Shown in pieces: positions 1 to 8,657 of a stretch of DNA of 64,000 nt. Numbering within the stretch: the stretch's first letter is position 1; every line of letters begins with the position of its first letter. The notes below the pieces were generated by a model that made no database searches, was not told the DNA's origin, and worked only from the letters and a program-made list of their open reading frames with translations. Origin of the DNA: Archangium lipolyticum (GTDB lineage Bacteria; Myxococcota; Myxococcia; Myxococcales; Myxococcaceae); assembly GCF_024623785.1 (NCBI RefSeq), contig NZ_JANKBZ010000015.1, positions 1-64,000 of the forward strand, read 5' to 3'. Made by a program: the position numbers and the translations under genes.

Positions 1-1
1 C

Positions 2-253
2 AGCGGTGCGCCGGCCTACGCGGAGGCTATCGGAGGTAGAGGCGGCAACGGCGGCAACGGTGGCGTGGGAGGCCGCGGCGGTCACGGCGGCAACGGGGGC
101 GGTGGCCCCTCCGTGGGTATCTGGTGCGGCTCCGGCTCGTCCTTCACCCAGGAGCGCACGGTCTTCGTCCTCGGCGACGGTGGCATGCCCGGCAACGGCC
201 CCGCTCCCACGGGCACGCCGGGCATCATGGAAGAGCAGTACCAGTGCCAGTAG
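2..253 (+). CDS. C-terminal part of a glycine-rich protein (5' end outside window)
   Basis: The frame is open from the left edge to a TAG at 251-253, giving about 83 residues. The first 35 are dominated by GG, GN and GH repeats, a low-complexity segment like those in secreted or surface proteins of myxobacteria. The tail holds two cysteines (one in an IWCGSG context, one in the final QCQ) that could form a disulfide, which would suit an extracellular protein. The signal peptide, if any, lies upstream. The function is not recognisable from this fragment. Another strand or frame is less likely because the repeat is clean only in this one. Confidence 0.6.
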   Translation, partial: SGAPAYAEAIGGRGGNGGNGGVGGRGGHGGNGGGGPSVGIWCGSGSSFTQERTVFVLGDGGMPGNGPAPTGTPGIMEEQYQCQ

Positions 254-414
254 GGAGTGGGTGTCTGGTGTGATGCCACCTCGACCTTCACCCCGCGGGA
301 CACGGTCCAGAGCCGCCTGTTACTTGAGAGTATGAGCCCATACTGATCCACCCCGCCTGCTCGCTCGCTTGTGGGAATCCGCCCCCGGTCTGCTAGCCTG
401 GGGCTCCTTCCCCG

Positions 415-2175
415 ATGGCTGATCCTCGTACCTGCGAAACTTGCGGTCTCGCCGTCCCGGCGGACACGGACGTGTGCCCACGCGACGGAACCGTGCTGCT
501 GGGCCCCTCCACGTCGTCGCTCTTCCCCGACGATCAGGCGAGCTCCCGGCGCACCTCGCCCGGAAGGACCGTGCACGTCATGGAAGACCCCTCCGCGCAG
601 GATCCACTCGTCGGACTGAAGCTGGGTGAGTACGAGCTGCGCCAGCGCATCGGCGTGGGTGGCATGGGCCTGGTGTACGACGGCATCCAGCCCCTCATCG
701 GCAAGCGCGTGGCCGTCAAGGTGCTGCGCCCGGAGCTGGCCGCCGCCGAGGAGCAGGTGGCCCGTCTGCTCGCCGAGGCCCGCGCCGTCAACGCCATCCG
801 TCACCGCGGCATCGTCGACATCTTCGGCTTCGGCCAGGTCCCCGACGGCCGCCAGTACATCATCATGGAGTACCTCGAGGGCGTCGCCCTCGACGCGTAC
901 CTGGCCGAGAAGGGCCGGCTGTCCGTGTCCGAGGTGCTCGACATCCTCGACGAGGTGCTCAGCGCGCTGGGCGCCGCGCACGGGGCCGGCGTCGTCCACC
1001 GCGACCTCAAGCCGAGCAACATCTTCCTCGTGCAGCAGCCGGACGGCTCGCGCTACGTGAAGCTGCTGGACTTCGGTCTGGCCAAGATGGGCCTGCCCGC
1101 CGGCCGCACCGCGCAGACGCGCACGGACATGGTGGTGGGCACCCCGGAGTACATGGCGCCCGAGCAGGCCCGTGGCCAGCCCGTCGGCCCCATGACGGAC
1201 CTCTACGCCCTGGGCGTGGTGGCCTTCGAAATGGTCACCGGCCGGCTGCCCTTCACCGGCTCCTCCCCGGTGGACCTGCTGATGAAGCACGTGGACGCGC
1301 GGCCCCCGAGGCCCTCGGAGTTCGTCTCCGAGCTGCCCGCCGCGCTCGACGCCTTCATCCTCCAGATGCTCACCAAGGATCCGGAGGCGCGCCCCGGGTC
1401 CGCCGAGCAGCTGCGCCGCCAGCTCCTGCGGCTGCGCGAGGCCCTCCACACCCCGGCGCATCCCCCGGCCCCGGCCCCGGCCCCGCAGGCGAAGCCCACC
1501 GTCCCGGAGCACCCCGTCAAGGAGCACCCGGAGAACCCGGAGCCAGCCGCGCTCCCGAAGGACTCCACCCCGCCCCCGGCTCCCGAGGCGGTGCGGCCCG
1601 AGCCCCCTGCCGAGGACGTGCGCGCCCCGGTGGCCCCCTCCCCGTTCAAGCGCTTGCTGCCCGTGGGCCTGGGAGCCCTCGCGCTGGCGGCCGTCGGTGG
1701 CATCGTGTTCGCCCTGCGCGAGCCGGCGCCCACCCCTCCGCCCCAGGTCACCGTCACTCCCCCGAAGCCCCAGCCTCCACCGGAGGTCAAGCCTCCCTCG
1801 GAGACGGCCCAGGCCCCACAGGGCACTCCGGCCACGGCGCCCGACGCGGGCACCGGCACGGCCGTGGCGCAGCCGGAGAAGCCCGCCAACGACGCCGTGC
1901 AGCCCGTGGCCCATCACGAACCCTCGGACTCGCAGACGCAGGCGCCGAAGGTCCGCACCGCCCCCACCCAGGCCGCGCTCCTCCGCCGCATCGAGCAGTT
2001 CGAGCGTCAGGTGGACACGGGCGTCTCCCGGAATGGTCAGAAGCTGAGCCCGGCCGCGCACACCACCCTCGAGAAGCTCCGCAGGAAAGCCGAGGTGGCC
2101 GGGACTCCGGAACAGCGCCGCGAGATGGCCTCACAGCTGGACAGCTGGGAGAAGCTGTTCCTGCGCCGGAAGTGA
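415..2175 (+). CDS. Membrane-anchored Ser/Thr protein kinase with N-terminal zinc-ribbon-like motif
   Basis: This 586-residue Hanks-type kinase starts with a small cysteine motif (C7-x2-C10, then C21-P-R-D-G) typical of zinc-ribbon leaders. The kinase domain covers about 72-340: Gly-rich loop GVGGMG at 80-85, ATP lysine K102, HRDLKPSN at 195-202, DFG at 219-221 and APE at 248-250, so it should be active. A Pro/Ala-rich linker leads to one transmembrane helix at about 414-434, then a Pro-rich extracytoplasmic region and a basic helical C-terminus. This is the usual plan of myxobacterial receptor kinases: cytoplasmic kinase, single TM, outside sensor. The ATG at 415 gives the whole zinc motif. 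The substrate is unknown. Confidence 0.93.
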   Translation: MADPRTCETCGLAVPADTDVCPRDGTVLLGPSTSSLFPDDQASSRRTSPGRTVHVMEDPSAQDPLVGLKLGEYELRQRIGVGGMGLVYDGIQPLIGKRVAVKVLRPELAAAEEQVARLLAEARAVNAIRHRGIVDIFGFGQVPDGRQYIIMEYLEGVALDAYLAEKGRLSVSEVLDILDEVLSALGAAHGAGVVHRDLKPSNIFLVQQPDGSRYVKLLDFGLAKMGLPAGRTAQTRTDMVVGTPEYMAPEQARGQPVGPMTDLYALGVVAFEMVTGRLPFTGSSPVDLLMKHVDARPPRPSEFVSELPAALDAFILQMLTKDPEARPGSAEQLRRQLLRLREALHTPAHPPAPAPAPQAKPTVPEHPVKEHPENPEPAALPKDSTPPPAPEAVRPEPPAEDVRAPVAPSPFKRLLPVGLGALALAAVGGIVFALREPAPTPPPQVTVTPPKPQPPPEVKPPSETAQAPQGTPATAPDAGTGTAVAQPEKPANDAVQPVAHHEPSDSQTQAPKVRTAPTQAALLRRIEQFERQVDTGVSRNGQKLSPAAHTTLEKLRRKAEVAGTPEQRREMASQLDSWEKLFLRRK

Positions 2176-2208
2176 AGCGGGCCCGGCTCCCCGCCAGGCC
2201 CCTCCGCC

Positions 2209-2976
2209 TCAGCGCTGGCAGAACACCGGCTGGGACCTGGCGTTGTACGCCCGCTCCTCCGTGACGAGCTTGTAGGCGGCCAGGTCGTCCAGCAGCACGT
2301 CCCGGTTCTGCCGGATGAGGCTCGCGTTCCGGCAGAAGACGGCGTCCTGGTAGAAGGAGTGCGGCGGCAGGGTGAGCGCCAGCTCGGCCAGCTCCGGCAG
2401 CTGGAGCGTGTCCAGCTCGCGCCCGAACACCTTGAACGCCGCGTCCTCCACCCCGACGATTCCCCGGTCGAAGTAGAGGGCGGACAGGTCATAGGCGATG
2501 AGCTGATCCTTCTGCAGGAAGGAATGCAGGCGGTGGGTGGCCACCATCAGCTCCAGGTTGCCCTGGATGCCGAGCGCCATGGCCAGCCGCGTGGCGATGA
2601 GCCGCTCGCAGGCGCCGTCCCCCGGCGGCTCGGAGCCGAAGGTGACCAGGGAGAAGAGACGCCAGGCCCAGGCCGGGCCGTCCTCGCGCGGCGTCTGGAA
2701 GAAGGTGGGGCACCCGAGCTGCGCGATGTAGAGGGCCACCAGGTCCTTGGGCAGGCGCGCGAAGTCCGGCCGCTTGTACTCGATGGAGCGCGAGCGGTCG
2801 AACGTGCCCGCGCGCAGGCTCATGCGCTCGCCCTCGATGGAGTTGCGCAGCTGCTTCTCCAGGTCGAACTCCGTCTCCAGCTGAGGCAGCTGGCTGGCGG
2901 CGTGGAGGTACACGGCCGGCAGTGCCACGCCCGCAAGCCCGATGAGGAACAGCACCAACCAGAGCAGGGTCTTCAC
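2209..2976 (-). CDS. GT51 transglycosylase-like membrane protein, probably catalytically degenerate
   Basis: The product has 255 residues with an N-terminal membrane anchor (about 3-27) and a periplasmic remainder. The last half matches the helical part of the peptidoglycan glycosyltransferase (GT51) fold: a region like KDQ-x5-LSALYFDRG followed by GVEDAAFKVFG and LQLPELAELA, the counterpart of the YFGRGxxGIExAA...LTLAExAxLA signature. Where family members carry the catalytic EDRxFxxH Glu this protein has AQLGCPTFF, so the usual active site is not visible. Four or more cysteines suggest disulfides. It may be a binding or regulatory paralogue rather than a polymerase. It is encoded 59 bp from, and divergent to, the reductase at 3036. 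Confidence 0.65.
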   Translation of the reverse strand: MKTLLWLVLFLIGLAGVALPAVYLHAASQLPQLETEFDLEKQLRNSIEGERMSLRAGTFDRSRSIEYKRPDFARLPKDLVALYIAQLGCPTFFQTPREDGPAWAWRLFSLVTFGSEPPGDGACERLIATRLAMALGIQGNLELMVATHRLHSFLQKDQLIAYDLSALYFDRGIVGVEDAAFKVFGRELDTLQLPELAELALTLPPHSFYQDAVFCRNASLIRQNRDVLLDDLAAYKLVTEERAYNARSQPVFCQR

Positions 2977-3035
2977 GCCCCCCAGGTTATCAAAGGGCGA
3001 CGCCGGACCGGGTCCGGGTTAAATCTCCCCCTGAC

Positions 3036-3728
3036 ATGAACGACTGGCACCCCACCACCGTGGCGGCCGTGCTCCCCGCCGCGGAGGGCCTCACCGAGCT
3101 CGTCCTGGACATCGGAGGTACCCCGCTGGTGGGTACCCACCGCACCCCGGGGCAGTACGTGCGCCTGGCCCTTCCCGAGGTGGGTGAGAGCATGTTCGCC
3201 ATCGCCTCGCCCCCCGAGCCCTTCAGCACCCGCTGGGAGTTCCTCCTCAAGGGAGGCAGCCCGCTGCCGAACGCCCTCATCCAGCTGGCGCCCGGGGCGA
3301 AGGTGAACAGCAAGCGTCCCGAGGGCCGTGGCTTTCCCCTCCCCCTGGCGCGCGGGAGGGATCTGCTCCTCTTCGCCACCGGCTCGGGCATCTCCCCCAT
3401 CCGCTCCGTCATCGAGAGCATCCGCCAGGAGCGGAGCGCCTACGGGCAGGTGACGCTCTACTTCGGGGCGCGCACCCCGCTGGCCTTCGCCTACGAGAAG
3501 GAGCTGCACCACTGGGAGGCGGCGGGCATCCGCGTGGTGCGCACGGTGAGCCAGCCGGGCGCGAGCGGCTGGCAGGGCCTCACCGGCTACGTGCAGACCC
3601 ACCTGGGCGAGCAGCCGGCGGCGGACACCCAGGTCTTCCTGTGCGGCCAGTCCGGCATGGTGCAGGAGGTCATCGAAGCGCTGCGCACCCTCGGGCTGCC
3701 CCGAGAGGCCATCCACCTCAACTACTAG
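3036..3728 (+). CDS. FNR-family FAD/NAD(P)H oxidoreductase
   Basis: This 230-residue protein has the ferredoxin-NADP reductase fold: an N-terminal beta-barrel with a flavin-binding stretch (about residues 30-90, including RTPGQYVRLALP) and a C-terminal nucleotide-binding domain with the pyrophosphate loop ATGSGISPIRS (about 114-124) and a cysteine-containing LCGQSGM near 207-213. There is no 2Fe-2S domain, so electrons must pass to a separate partner. Related stand-alone proteins include flavin and dihydroorotate-dehydrogenase electron-transfer subunits. The ATG at 3036 lies 59 bp from the divergent upstream gene. Its TAG stop shares a CTAG palindrome with the stop of the convergent WD40 gene. 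Confidence 0.85.
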   Translation: MNDWHPTTVAAVLPAAEGLTELVLDIGGTPLVGTHRTPGQYVRLALPEVGESMFAIASPPEPFSTRWEFLLKGGSPLPNALIQLAPGAKVNSKRPEGRGFPLPLARGRDLLLFATGSGISPIRSVIESIRQERSAYGQVTLYFGARTPLAFAYEKELHHWEAAGIRVVRTVSQPGASGWQGLTGYVQTHLGEQPAADTQVFLCGQSGMVQEVIEALRTLGLPREAIHLNY

Positions 3729-5326
3729 CGCCACTCCACGGTGGGAGCGGCGTAGCGCACGGAGAAGAGGGCCGCGGCCGGCTCGCTCTCCTGGTTCCCC
3801 GTGGCCTTCTGCGGCGTCCACGCGGCCACGCCCACCCACTGCCCATCCGGGCTGAAGCGCACCCGACGCACGGACCAGCCGAACGTCCGCTCCGCCACCG
3901 GGTTTTCCGCACCCTCGCGCCACAGGTAGAGCTGCTTGTCCCAGCCGCCGCTCGCCAACGCGCGCCCATCTGGCGAAATGCCAGCCGTGGCCACCACGCC
4001 CCGGTGCCGCGTCCACTTGCGGAGCACCTGCCCGTTGGCCGCGTCCACCAGCGCCGCCGCGTTCCGCTCGGAGAACGGCTCGACGACACCCTTCTTCTCG
4101 CGCTCGTAGATGGTGCGGGTGCGCTCGGCCTTGCCCTCCGAGAGGGCCACGCCCAGACGCCTGCCCGCCGCGTCCACGGTGACGTCGTTGACGTGTGCCT
4201 CGTAGGTGAAGGTGGCCCGCGGCGCGAGCACCAGCCCCCGCTCCGCCTCCTGCGTCCCCTGCGCCGGGGCCTTCAAGGTGAGGACGACCTCGCCCGTGGA
4301 CTCGTCGAAGGCCACGTCGACGCGCTCGGAGAAGGGCGCGCCCAGCACGCCCGCCACGTTCTGCGGCAGGCATGCGTCACACACCGCCACGTCCACCTGT
4401 AGCTCCAGGCCCTTGAGGCGCAGGTGCTGGCCCCGGGCCACGCGCGCCAGGTTCGAGCCGAGCGCCGAGGGCAGCGTCACCGAGTCCTGCAGGAAGGCCG
4501 TGTCGATGCCCGCCGCCGCCGCCGCCTGCGTGCTCAGGACGATCGCCGGAGTGCGCGCATCCAGCGCGAAGGCCACCGGGGACTTCCCGTTGACGGTGCC
4601 ACCCACCACGGAATGGCCTCCACGCCGCTCGAAGCGCAGCCGCGTCTGGTCCCTCCGCAGCGACTCCTCGCGGGTGTCGAACACCCGGATGTGCTTGTCC
4701 CAGCCGCCCGAGTACAGCGTCCCGTCCGCCGCGAAGGCGAGCGCGCTCACCCGGTCCTGGTGGGGCCGTGCCTCGGAGGAGAACCCCAGGTCCGCCACGC
4801 GCAGCACGGTGACGAGCCCCTGGGCACTGCCCACCACGAGGTACCTCCCCGCCGGGTGGAAGGCCACCGTGGTGAGGGGCTCCTCCGTCCGCAGGCTCGC
4901 CTTCTGCGCGCCCGTGACCGCGTCATACAGGCGCACCATGCCGTCCCAGCCCGCGCTCGCCAGCAGCGTGCCGTCCGAAGAGAAGGCCAGCGCCTCCAGG
5001 TCGAACTCGGCGGGGTTGATGCCCGCGTTCACCACGGGCGCCAGCACCGGCTTCAACGTCCACAGCGCGAGCTGGTACTCGCGAGCACCCAGGTGCGAGT
5101 ACGCCACCCGCGAGGACTCCGGCGAGAAGGCCAGCGTCCAGACGAAGTCCTTCCGGTCCAGCACGGTGGAGTCCTCAAGGCCCACCACCTCGCCCGCCAG
5201 GTACGCCCCAGCCCTGGACTCCAGCTGGGAGGCAAGCTCCGGCGCCAGGGCCGGCGCGACGTGCTCACAGCCCGCCAGCGCCAGCAATCCCACCACGGCC
5301 AGCGCGCGCGGCACGACAGTCCTCAC
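3725..5326 (-). CDS. WD40-repeat lipoprotein with inserted retropepsin-like domain
   Basis: The product has 533 residues and a GTG start overlapping the upstream gene by 4 bp (GTGA). A lipoprotein signal ends at LALAGC (Cys20), so it is probably tethered in the envelope. Beta-propeller repeats are visible on both sides: LAFSPE, LAFSSDGTLLASAGWDG, VAFHPAGR, LAFAADGTLYSGGWDKHIRVFD (about 60-218), then ISPDGRALASGGWDKQLYLW and FSPDGQW (about 448-500). Between them, about 228-355, sits a clan AA aspartic-protease-like unit: VNGKSPVAFALDART with a candidate Asp at 256, a flap-like stretch, then GVLGAPF and a final beta strand. The usual DTG is DAR, so catalysis is uncertain. It should act with the co-transcribed LpoA-like protein. 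Confidence 0.8.
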   Translation of the reverse strand: MRTVVPRALAVVGLLALAGCEHVAPALAPELASQLESRAGAYLAGEVVGLEDSTVLDRKDFVWTLAFSPESSRVAYSHLGAREYQLALWTLKPVLAPVVNAGINPAEFDLEALAFSSDGTLLASAGWDGMVRLYDAVTGAQKASLRTEEPLTTVAFHPAGRYLVVGSAQGLVTVLRVADLGFSSEARPHQDRVSALAFAADGTLYSGGWDKHIRVFDTREESLRRDQTRLRFERRGGHSVVGGTVNGKSPVAFALDARTPAIVLSTQAAAAAGIDTAFLQDSVTLPSALGSNLARVARGQHLRLKGLELQVDVAVCDACLPQNVAGVLGAPFSERVDVAFDESTGEVVLTLKAPAQGTQEAERGLVLAPRATFTYEAHVNDVTVDAAGRRLGVALSEGKAERTRTIYEREKKGVVEPFSERNAAALVDAANGQVLRKWTRHRGVVATAGISPDGRALASGGWDKQLYLWREGAENPVAERTFGWSVRRVRFSPDGQWVGVAAWTPQKATGNQESEPAAALFSVRYAAPTVEWR

Positions 5327-7500
5327 GAGCCCCCCAGCGCGGCCGTCTTCTCCGGCGGCACCTCGGTGACGCCCTTGTTGTCCACCGCGAGGAAGAACAG
5401 CGGCTTGCGCGCCTCCCGCTTCTCGTCGAAGGCCGTCTTGCCCGTGGCGCCATCGAAGTCCTTCAGGCTGGCCAGCGCCTCGCGGAACTCACCGCGGCTC
5501 TTGGGCGCCTGCTTCTCGATGATCTGCCTCACCATGCGCGCCGAGTCGTAGCCATAGGCCTCGAACAAGCTCGGGTCCTGATTGCCGTTGGCCTGGCGGT
5601 AGGCCTTCACGAAGCGCTGCGTGGCCGGCCGCTGCGAGTCCACGAAGAAGCCATCCACGTACACCGAGCAGGTGACGAACTTGCCGCCGCGCTCGACGAG
5701 CTCGGGCAGGCCGCTGGCGCCCTTGGTGCTGCTCCACGCGTTGGTGCCCAGCAGCATCACCGTCTTGAGGTCCTTCTTGCCCGTCGTCTTGCGGATGCGC
5801 TCCAGGTCGCGCGCGTCGCACGCGTTGGTGACGATGTCCTCCACCGCCAACGCGGGGGCCACCAGGCTCACCCGCCTCCACTCGTCGGGGATGAAGATGG
5901 CCTCGAAGTCGATGATGGGCTCCACGCCGCCCTTCATCTTCTCCATCGCCTTGCGCCTGCGGAACGCGTCCTGGCCGGTGGTCTGCTGCTGCACCTCGCG
6001 CACGCCCTCGATGTAGTCGAGCCGGTCCTCCAGGTAGTAGCGGCCCACCAGCTTCTTGGCCTCGTTGGTGAACGTGGTCTGGTCGTGGTCGTACGACTCG
6101 GCGCCACGCACCTGCCCGCCGTTCTCCACCACGTGGTCCCAGAAGTCGTTGGCCAGCTCCACGCCGTAGGGGAGGTTCGGGTAGAGCACCGCGAAGCTCT
6201 TGAAGCCCTTCTGCTTCATCGCGAAGTCGGCGATGGCCTGCGCCTGCGCCGAGTTCGTCAGCATGTTGCGGAAGACGTAGGCGCCGATGTCGGTGATGTC
6301 CTCCTGGCGCGTGAGCGTGAGGAGCGGCACCTGCAGCTCCTCGGACACCAGCGCGGCGCGGCGGGACTCATCCGAGGTGATGGGGCCCAGCACGGCGATG
6401 GCCCCCTCGTCGAAGGCCAGCTGCTCCATCACCTGGCCGGTGGTGTTCACGTCGCCCTGCGTGTCCTTGACGACCAGCTCGATGTCGCTGCCGGCCAGCC
6501 CCAGCTTCACGCCGCGCAGCACCGCCTCGCCCACGGCCTTGTACTTGCCGGACATGGGCAGCACCAGGCCCACCGTCTTCGGCTGCACCTCGACGCGGCG
6601 GGTGGCGCGCGCGAGCAGCTCGCGGGCCTGTCCGGCGAACGGGTGGTTGGGCGCCTCCGCCAGGAAGCGGTTGAGCGTCTCCTCCATGCGCGTCCAGTCC
6701 CGCAGGTGGTAGTAGACGCGCGCCAGCTTGAACGTCAGCACCGGCCAGGCGGGGTTGGACGAGGACAGCCCCTCCATCACCCGGGCGATGTCCATGAAGC
6801 CCGCGCGGCCCTCCACCAGCTGCTGCACCCGGGCCACCGCGGCCTGCTGCGCCTCGGGCGTCCGCGCGTCACCGGCCAGGTCCACGGCGATCTGCAGCGC
6901 CTGCCCGAACAGGCCCGCCTTCTCGGCGGCCTTCACCGAGTCCTCGAGCAACTGCGTCCGCTCGGCGCCCTCGGCGCGCTCGGCGAGGCTGTAGAGCGTC
7001 TGGTACGCGTCGCGGTAGGCCCCCACCTCCAACGCGGCCCGGCCCAGGCGGCGCTTGGCGTCCTGCGCCTGCGGGTGGAGCGGGTTCTCGAAGAGCAGCT
7101 CGTTGAAGCTCTTGCGCGCGTTGACGTAGTCCTGCGAGTCGTAGAAGAGCACGCCCGCCCGGTAGAGGGCCTCCTGGCCCGCCGTCGTCTCCGGGTACGC
7201 CTTGCGCACCGCGAGGAAGGACTCGGCGGCCTGCTTGCGCGGCGCCGTCTCCGCCTGCTGGATGGCCTGGGCGAGCGCCTGGTCCGCGCGCGCGTCCTTG
7301 CGCGCCTCGATGGAGGGCTTCGTCGGGAACGGGTCCCCCTGGGGAACGTCGTTCTGGCCCTGGTTGGAGCCGGAGGAAGAGCCGTGGGAAGGACCACCGC
7401 GCGTGGCGGTGGGCGTCTTGCACGCGGTCATCAGCAGCGTCAGCGCGATCAGCAGCGCGCGGCGCGGAGAAGGGCGGACGTCCATGGTGTGGGTGTGCAT
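5323..7500 (-). CDS. LpoA-like envelope lipoprotein (TPR plus periplasmic-binding-protein domain)
   Basis: This protein of about 725 residues has a lipoprotein signal (MDVRPSPRRALLIALTLLMTAC). It starts either at the ATG at 7500 or five codons later at 7485; neither has a strong ribosome site. After a low-complexity linker come TPR-type helical repeats (about 70-310, with YRAGVLFYDSQDYVNARKSF-like units). A type I periplasmic-binding fold like leucine-binding proteins follows (VGLVLPMSGKYKAVGEAVLRG, then AIAVLGPITSDESRRAA, later FEAYGYDSARMVRQII). This architecture is that of penicillin-binding-protein activators (LpoA/YraM family), which stimulate peptidoglycan synthases from the outer membrane. 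It is translationally coupled to the WD40/protease-like lipoprotein gene. Confidence 0.82.
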   Translation of the reverse strand: MHTHTMDVRPSPRRALLIALTLLMTACKTPTATRGGPSHGSSSGSNQGQNDVPQGDPFPTKPSIEARKDARADQALAQAIQQAETAPRKQAAESFLAVRKAYPETTAGQEALYRAGVLFYDSQDYVNARKSFNELLFENPLHPQAQDAKRRLGRAALEVGAYRDAYQTLYSLAERAEGAERTQLLEDSVKAAEKAGLFGQALQIAVDLAGDARTPEAQQAAVARVQQLVEGRAGFMDIARVMEGLSSSNPAWPVLTFKLARVYYHLRDWTRMEETLNRFLAEAPNHPFAGQARELLARATRRVEVQPKTVGLVLPMSGKYKAVGEAVLRGVKLGLAGSDIELVVKDTQGDVNTTGQVMEQLAFDEGAIAVLGPITSDESRRAALVSEELQVPLLTLTRQEDITDIGAYVFRNMLTNSAQAQAIADFAMKQKGFKSFAVLYPNLPYGVELANDFWDHVVENGGQVRGAESYDHDQTTFTNEAKKLVGRYYLEDRLDYIEGVREVQQQTTGQDAFRRRKAMEKMKGGVEPIIDFEAIFIPDEWRRVSLVAPALAVEDIVTNACDARDLERIRKTTGKKDLKTVMLLGTNAWSSTKGASGLPELVERGGKFVTCSVYVDGFFVDSQRPATQRFVKAYRQANGNQDPSLFEAYGYDSARMVRQIIEKQAPKSRGEFREALASLKDFDGATGKTAFDEKREARKPLFFLAVDNKGVTEVPPEKTAALGGS

Positions 7501-7736
7501 AGCAGTGGGGCGCGCCTCCGTCGACAGTCGAGCGCGGGGTGGGTCTCCCCCCGGCGCCCGATGGGTCCTGCACCAGACGTGCCGCCCTCGGGCCCCGGCG
7601 GACCCCTCTGGAGCGCTCGGGCCGCGGGCCCTGAACCACGGGCCGTGTGGGCCTGGGTACTCGCCCGCTCGCCCGGGGGACGGCGAGGGAGGCGCTCCCA
7701 GGGAGGGGCCCCGGATTGCGGCCCTGGCCCCCCGTC

Positions 7737-7754
7737 CCAAGCGTTGAGGCTTGG
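7737..7754. promoter_or_regulatory. Short inverted repeat upstream of small gene
   Basis: Perfect 6-bp arms CCAAGC and GCTTGG surround a 6-base loop, ending 21 bp before the ATG at 7776. It could be an operator or a leader hairpin. There is no further support. Confidence 0.25.
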
Positions 7755-7775
7755 ACCTTCACCGAGGAGCTGGCG

Positions 7776-7985
7776 ATGGCGGGCACGAGGAAGCTGCGGG
7801 AGGGCTACGGGAGCACGAGCGAGCAGCGGCAGCGCAACCTGGAAGGCGATGCCTTCGAGGAGCGTGCGCCCCACACTCCGGAGGAGAGCGAGGCGGCCCG
7901 GGGCTCGCCGGACAAGGGAGGGTACGTGGTGCACGTGGATGCCCTGCCGGAGCGGCTCGACCTGGACGACCCCCCCGAGGAGTGA
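7776..7985 (+). CDS. Small hydrophilic hypothetical protein (69 aa)
   Basis: This is a short acidic, charged protein with no membrane segment or cysteine, ending in a DLDDPPEE tail. The ATG at 7776 is chosen because a GAGGAG ribosome site sits about 6 bases upstream. The region further upstream is GC-rich noncoding sequence between divergent genes. The next gene begins 22 bp after its stop on the same strand, so the two probably form an operon. No family recognised; probably disordered. Confidence 0.6.
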   Translation: MAGTRKLREGYGSTSEQRQRNLEGDAFEERAPHTPEESEAARGSPDKGGYVVHVDALPERLDLDDPPEE

Positions 7986-8006
7986 AGGCCACATCCGGAG
8001 CCAGCC

Positions 8007-8651
8007 ATGACCCAGCCCAAACGGATTCGTGCAGGAATGGTGGTGAAGAGCCGCGCTGGGGAGCCCCTCGGAAGGGTGCTCAGCGTGGATGACGAGGGTT
8101 TCGTCCTGGAGCGCCGGGTGGTCATCACCCGCGAGCACCGGGTGAGGCTCGACGAGGTCCACGAGTTGGAGGCCGACGGCGTGGTCATCCACCATGCCCG
8201 GACGCCCCCGCTCCACGCGGAGGCGAAGGACCTCACCGAGGTCTTCTGGTCCGCCCGGCGCGCACGCGACGAGCAGAAGCCCCTGGACGAACGGGAGACC
8301 CGGTGGAGCGGAGTGTCACAGCGCATCGTCGCGGTGACCGAGCACGCCGAGGCCTACCCCGTCCAGGTGGAGCGGGGCACCGTCAGCAATCCCCGCTATG
8401 TGCCGATGTCCGAGGAGCAGCTGCCCCTGTCCACCGCTTCAGGGCCAGACGAGGAGGAGCCACGCCCCCCGCGGAGCAAGGGTGCGACGCAGGGTGCCCC
8501 TCCACCGAGACCCTCGTCACGCCTGCCCTGGAATCGCGGGGTGCTGCGGCTGGCCGAGGGAATCGTGGCGCGCTACGCCGCCCGGCCGTTCATCGCCGCC
8601 ACCTCGCTGCTCGAGAGGCTGCGCGGCGCGTGGACCTTCGCGGAGCACTGA
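8007..8651 (+). CDS. DUF2171/PRC-barrel-like hypothetical protein
   Basis: In this 214-residue protein the first 60 residues form a beta-rich unit (IRAGMVVKSRAGEPLGRVLS, then FVLERRV, then LDEVHELEADGVVIHHA). It resembles the PRC-barrel/DUF2171 module found in stress-related and photosynthetic-reaction-centre-like proteins. The rest is charged, then Pro-rich, and ends in a basic amphipathic helix. There is no signal peptide. It lies 22 bp behind the small gene at 7776 and converges with the operon ending at 8658, leaving only 6 bp between stops. The function is unknown; the fold call is moderate. Confidence 0.7.
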   Translation: MTQPKRIRAGMVVKSRAGEPLGRVLSVDDEGFVLERRVVITREHRVRLDEVHELEADGVVIHHARTPPLHAEAKDLTEVFWSARRARDEQKPLDERETRWSGVSQRIVAVTEHAEAYPVQVERGTVSNPRYVPMSEEQLPLSTASGPDEEEPRPPRSKGATQGAPPPRPSSRLPWNRGVLRLAEGIVARYAARPFIAATSLLERLRGAWTFAEH

Positions 8652-8657
8652 GCGCCA

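Noticed and set aside
82-2061. Long minus-strand open frame opposite the first Ser/Thr kinase
   Set aside because: It is antisense to clear kinase motifs; the translation is Gly/Arg/His-rich without any motif.
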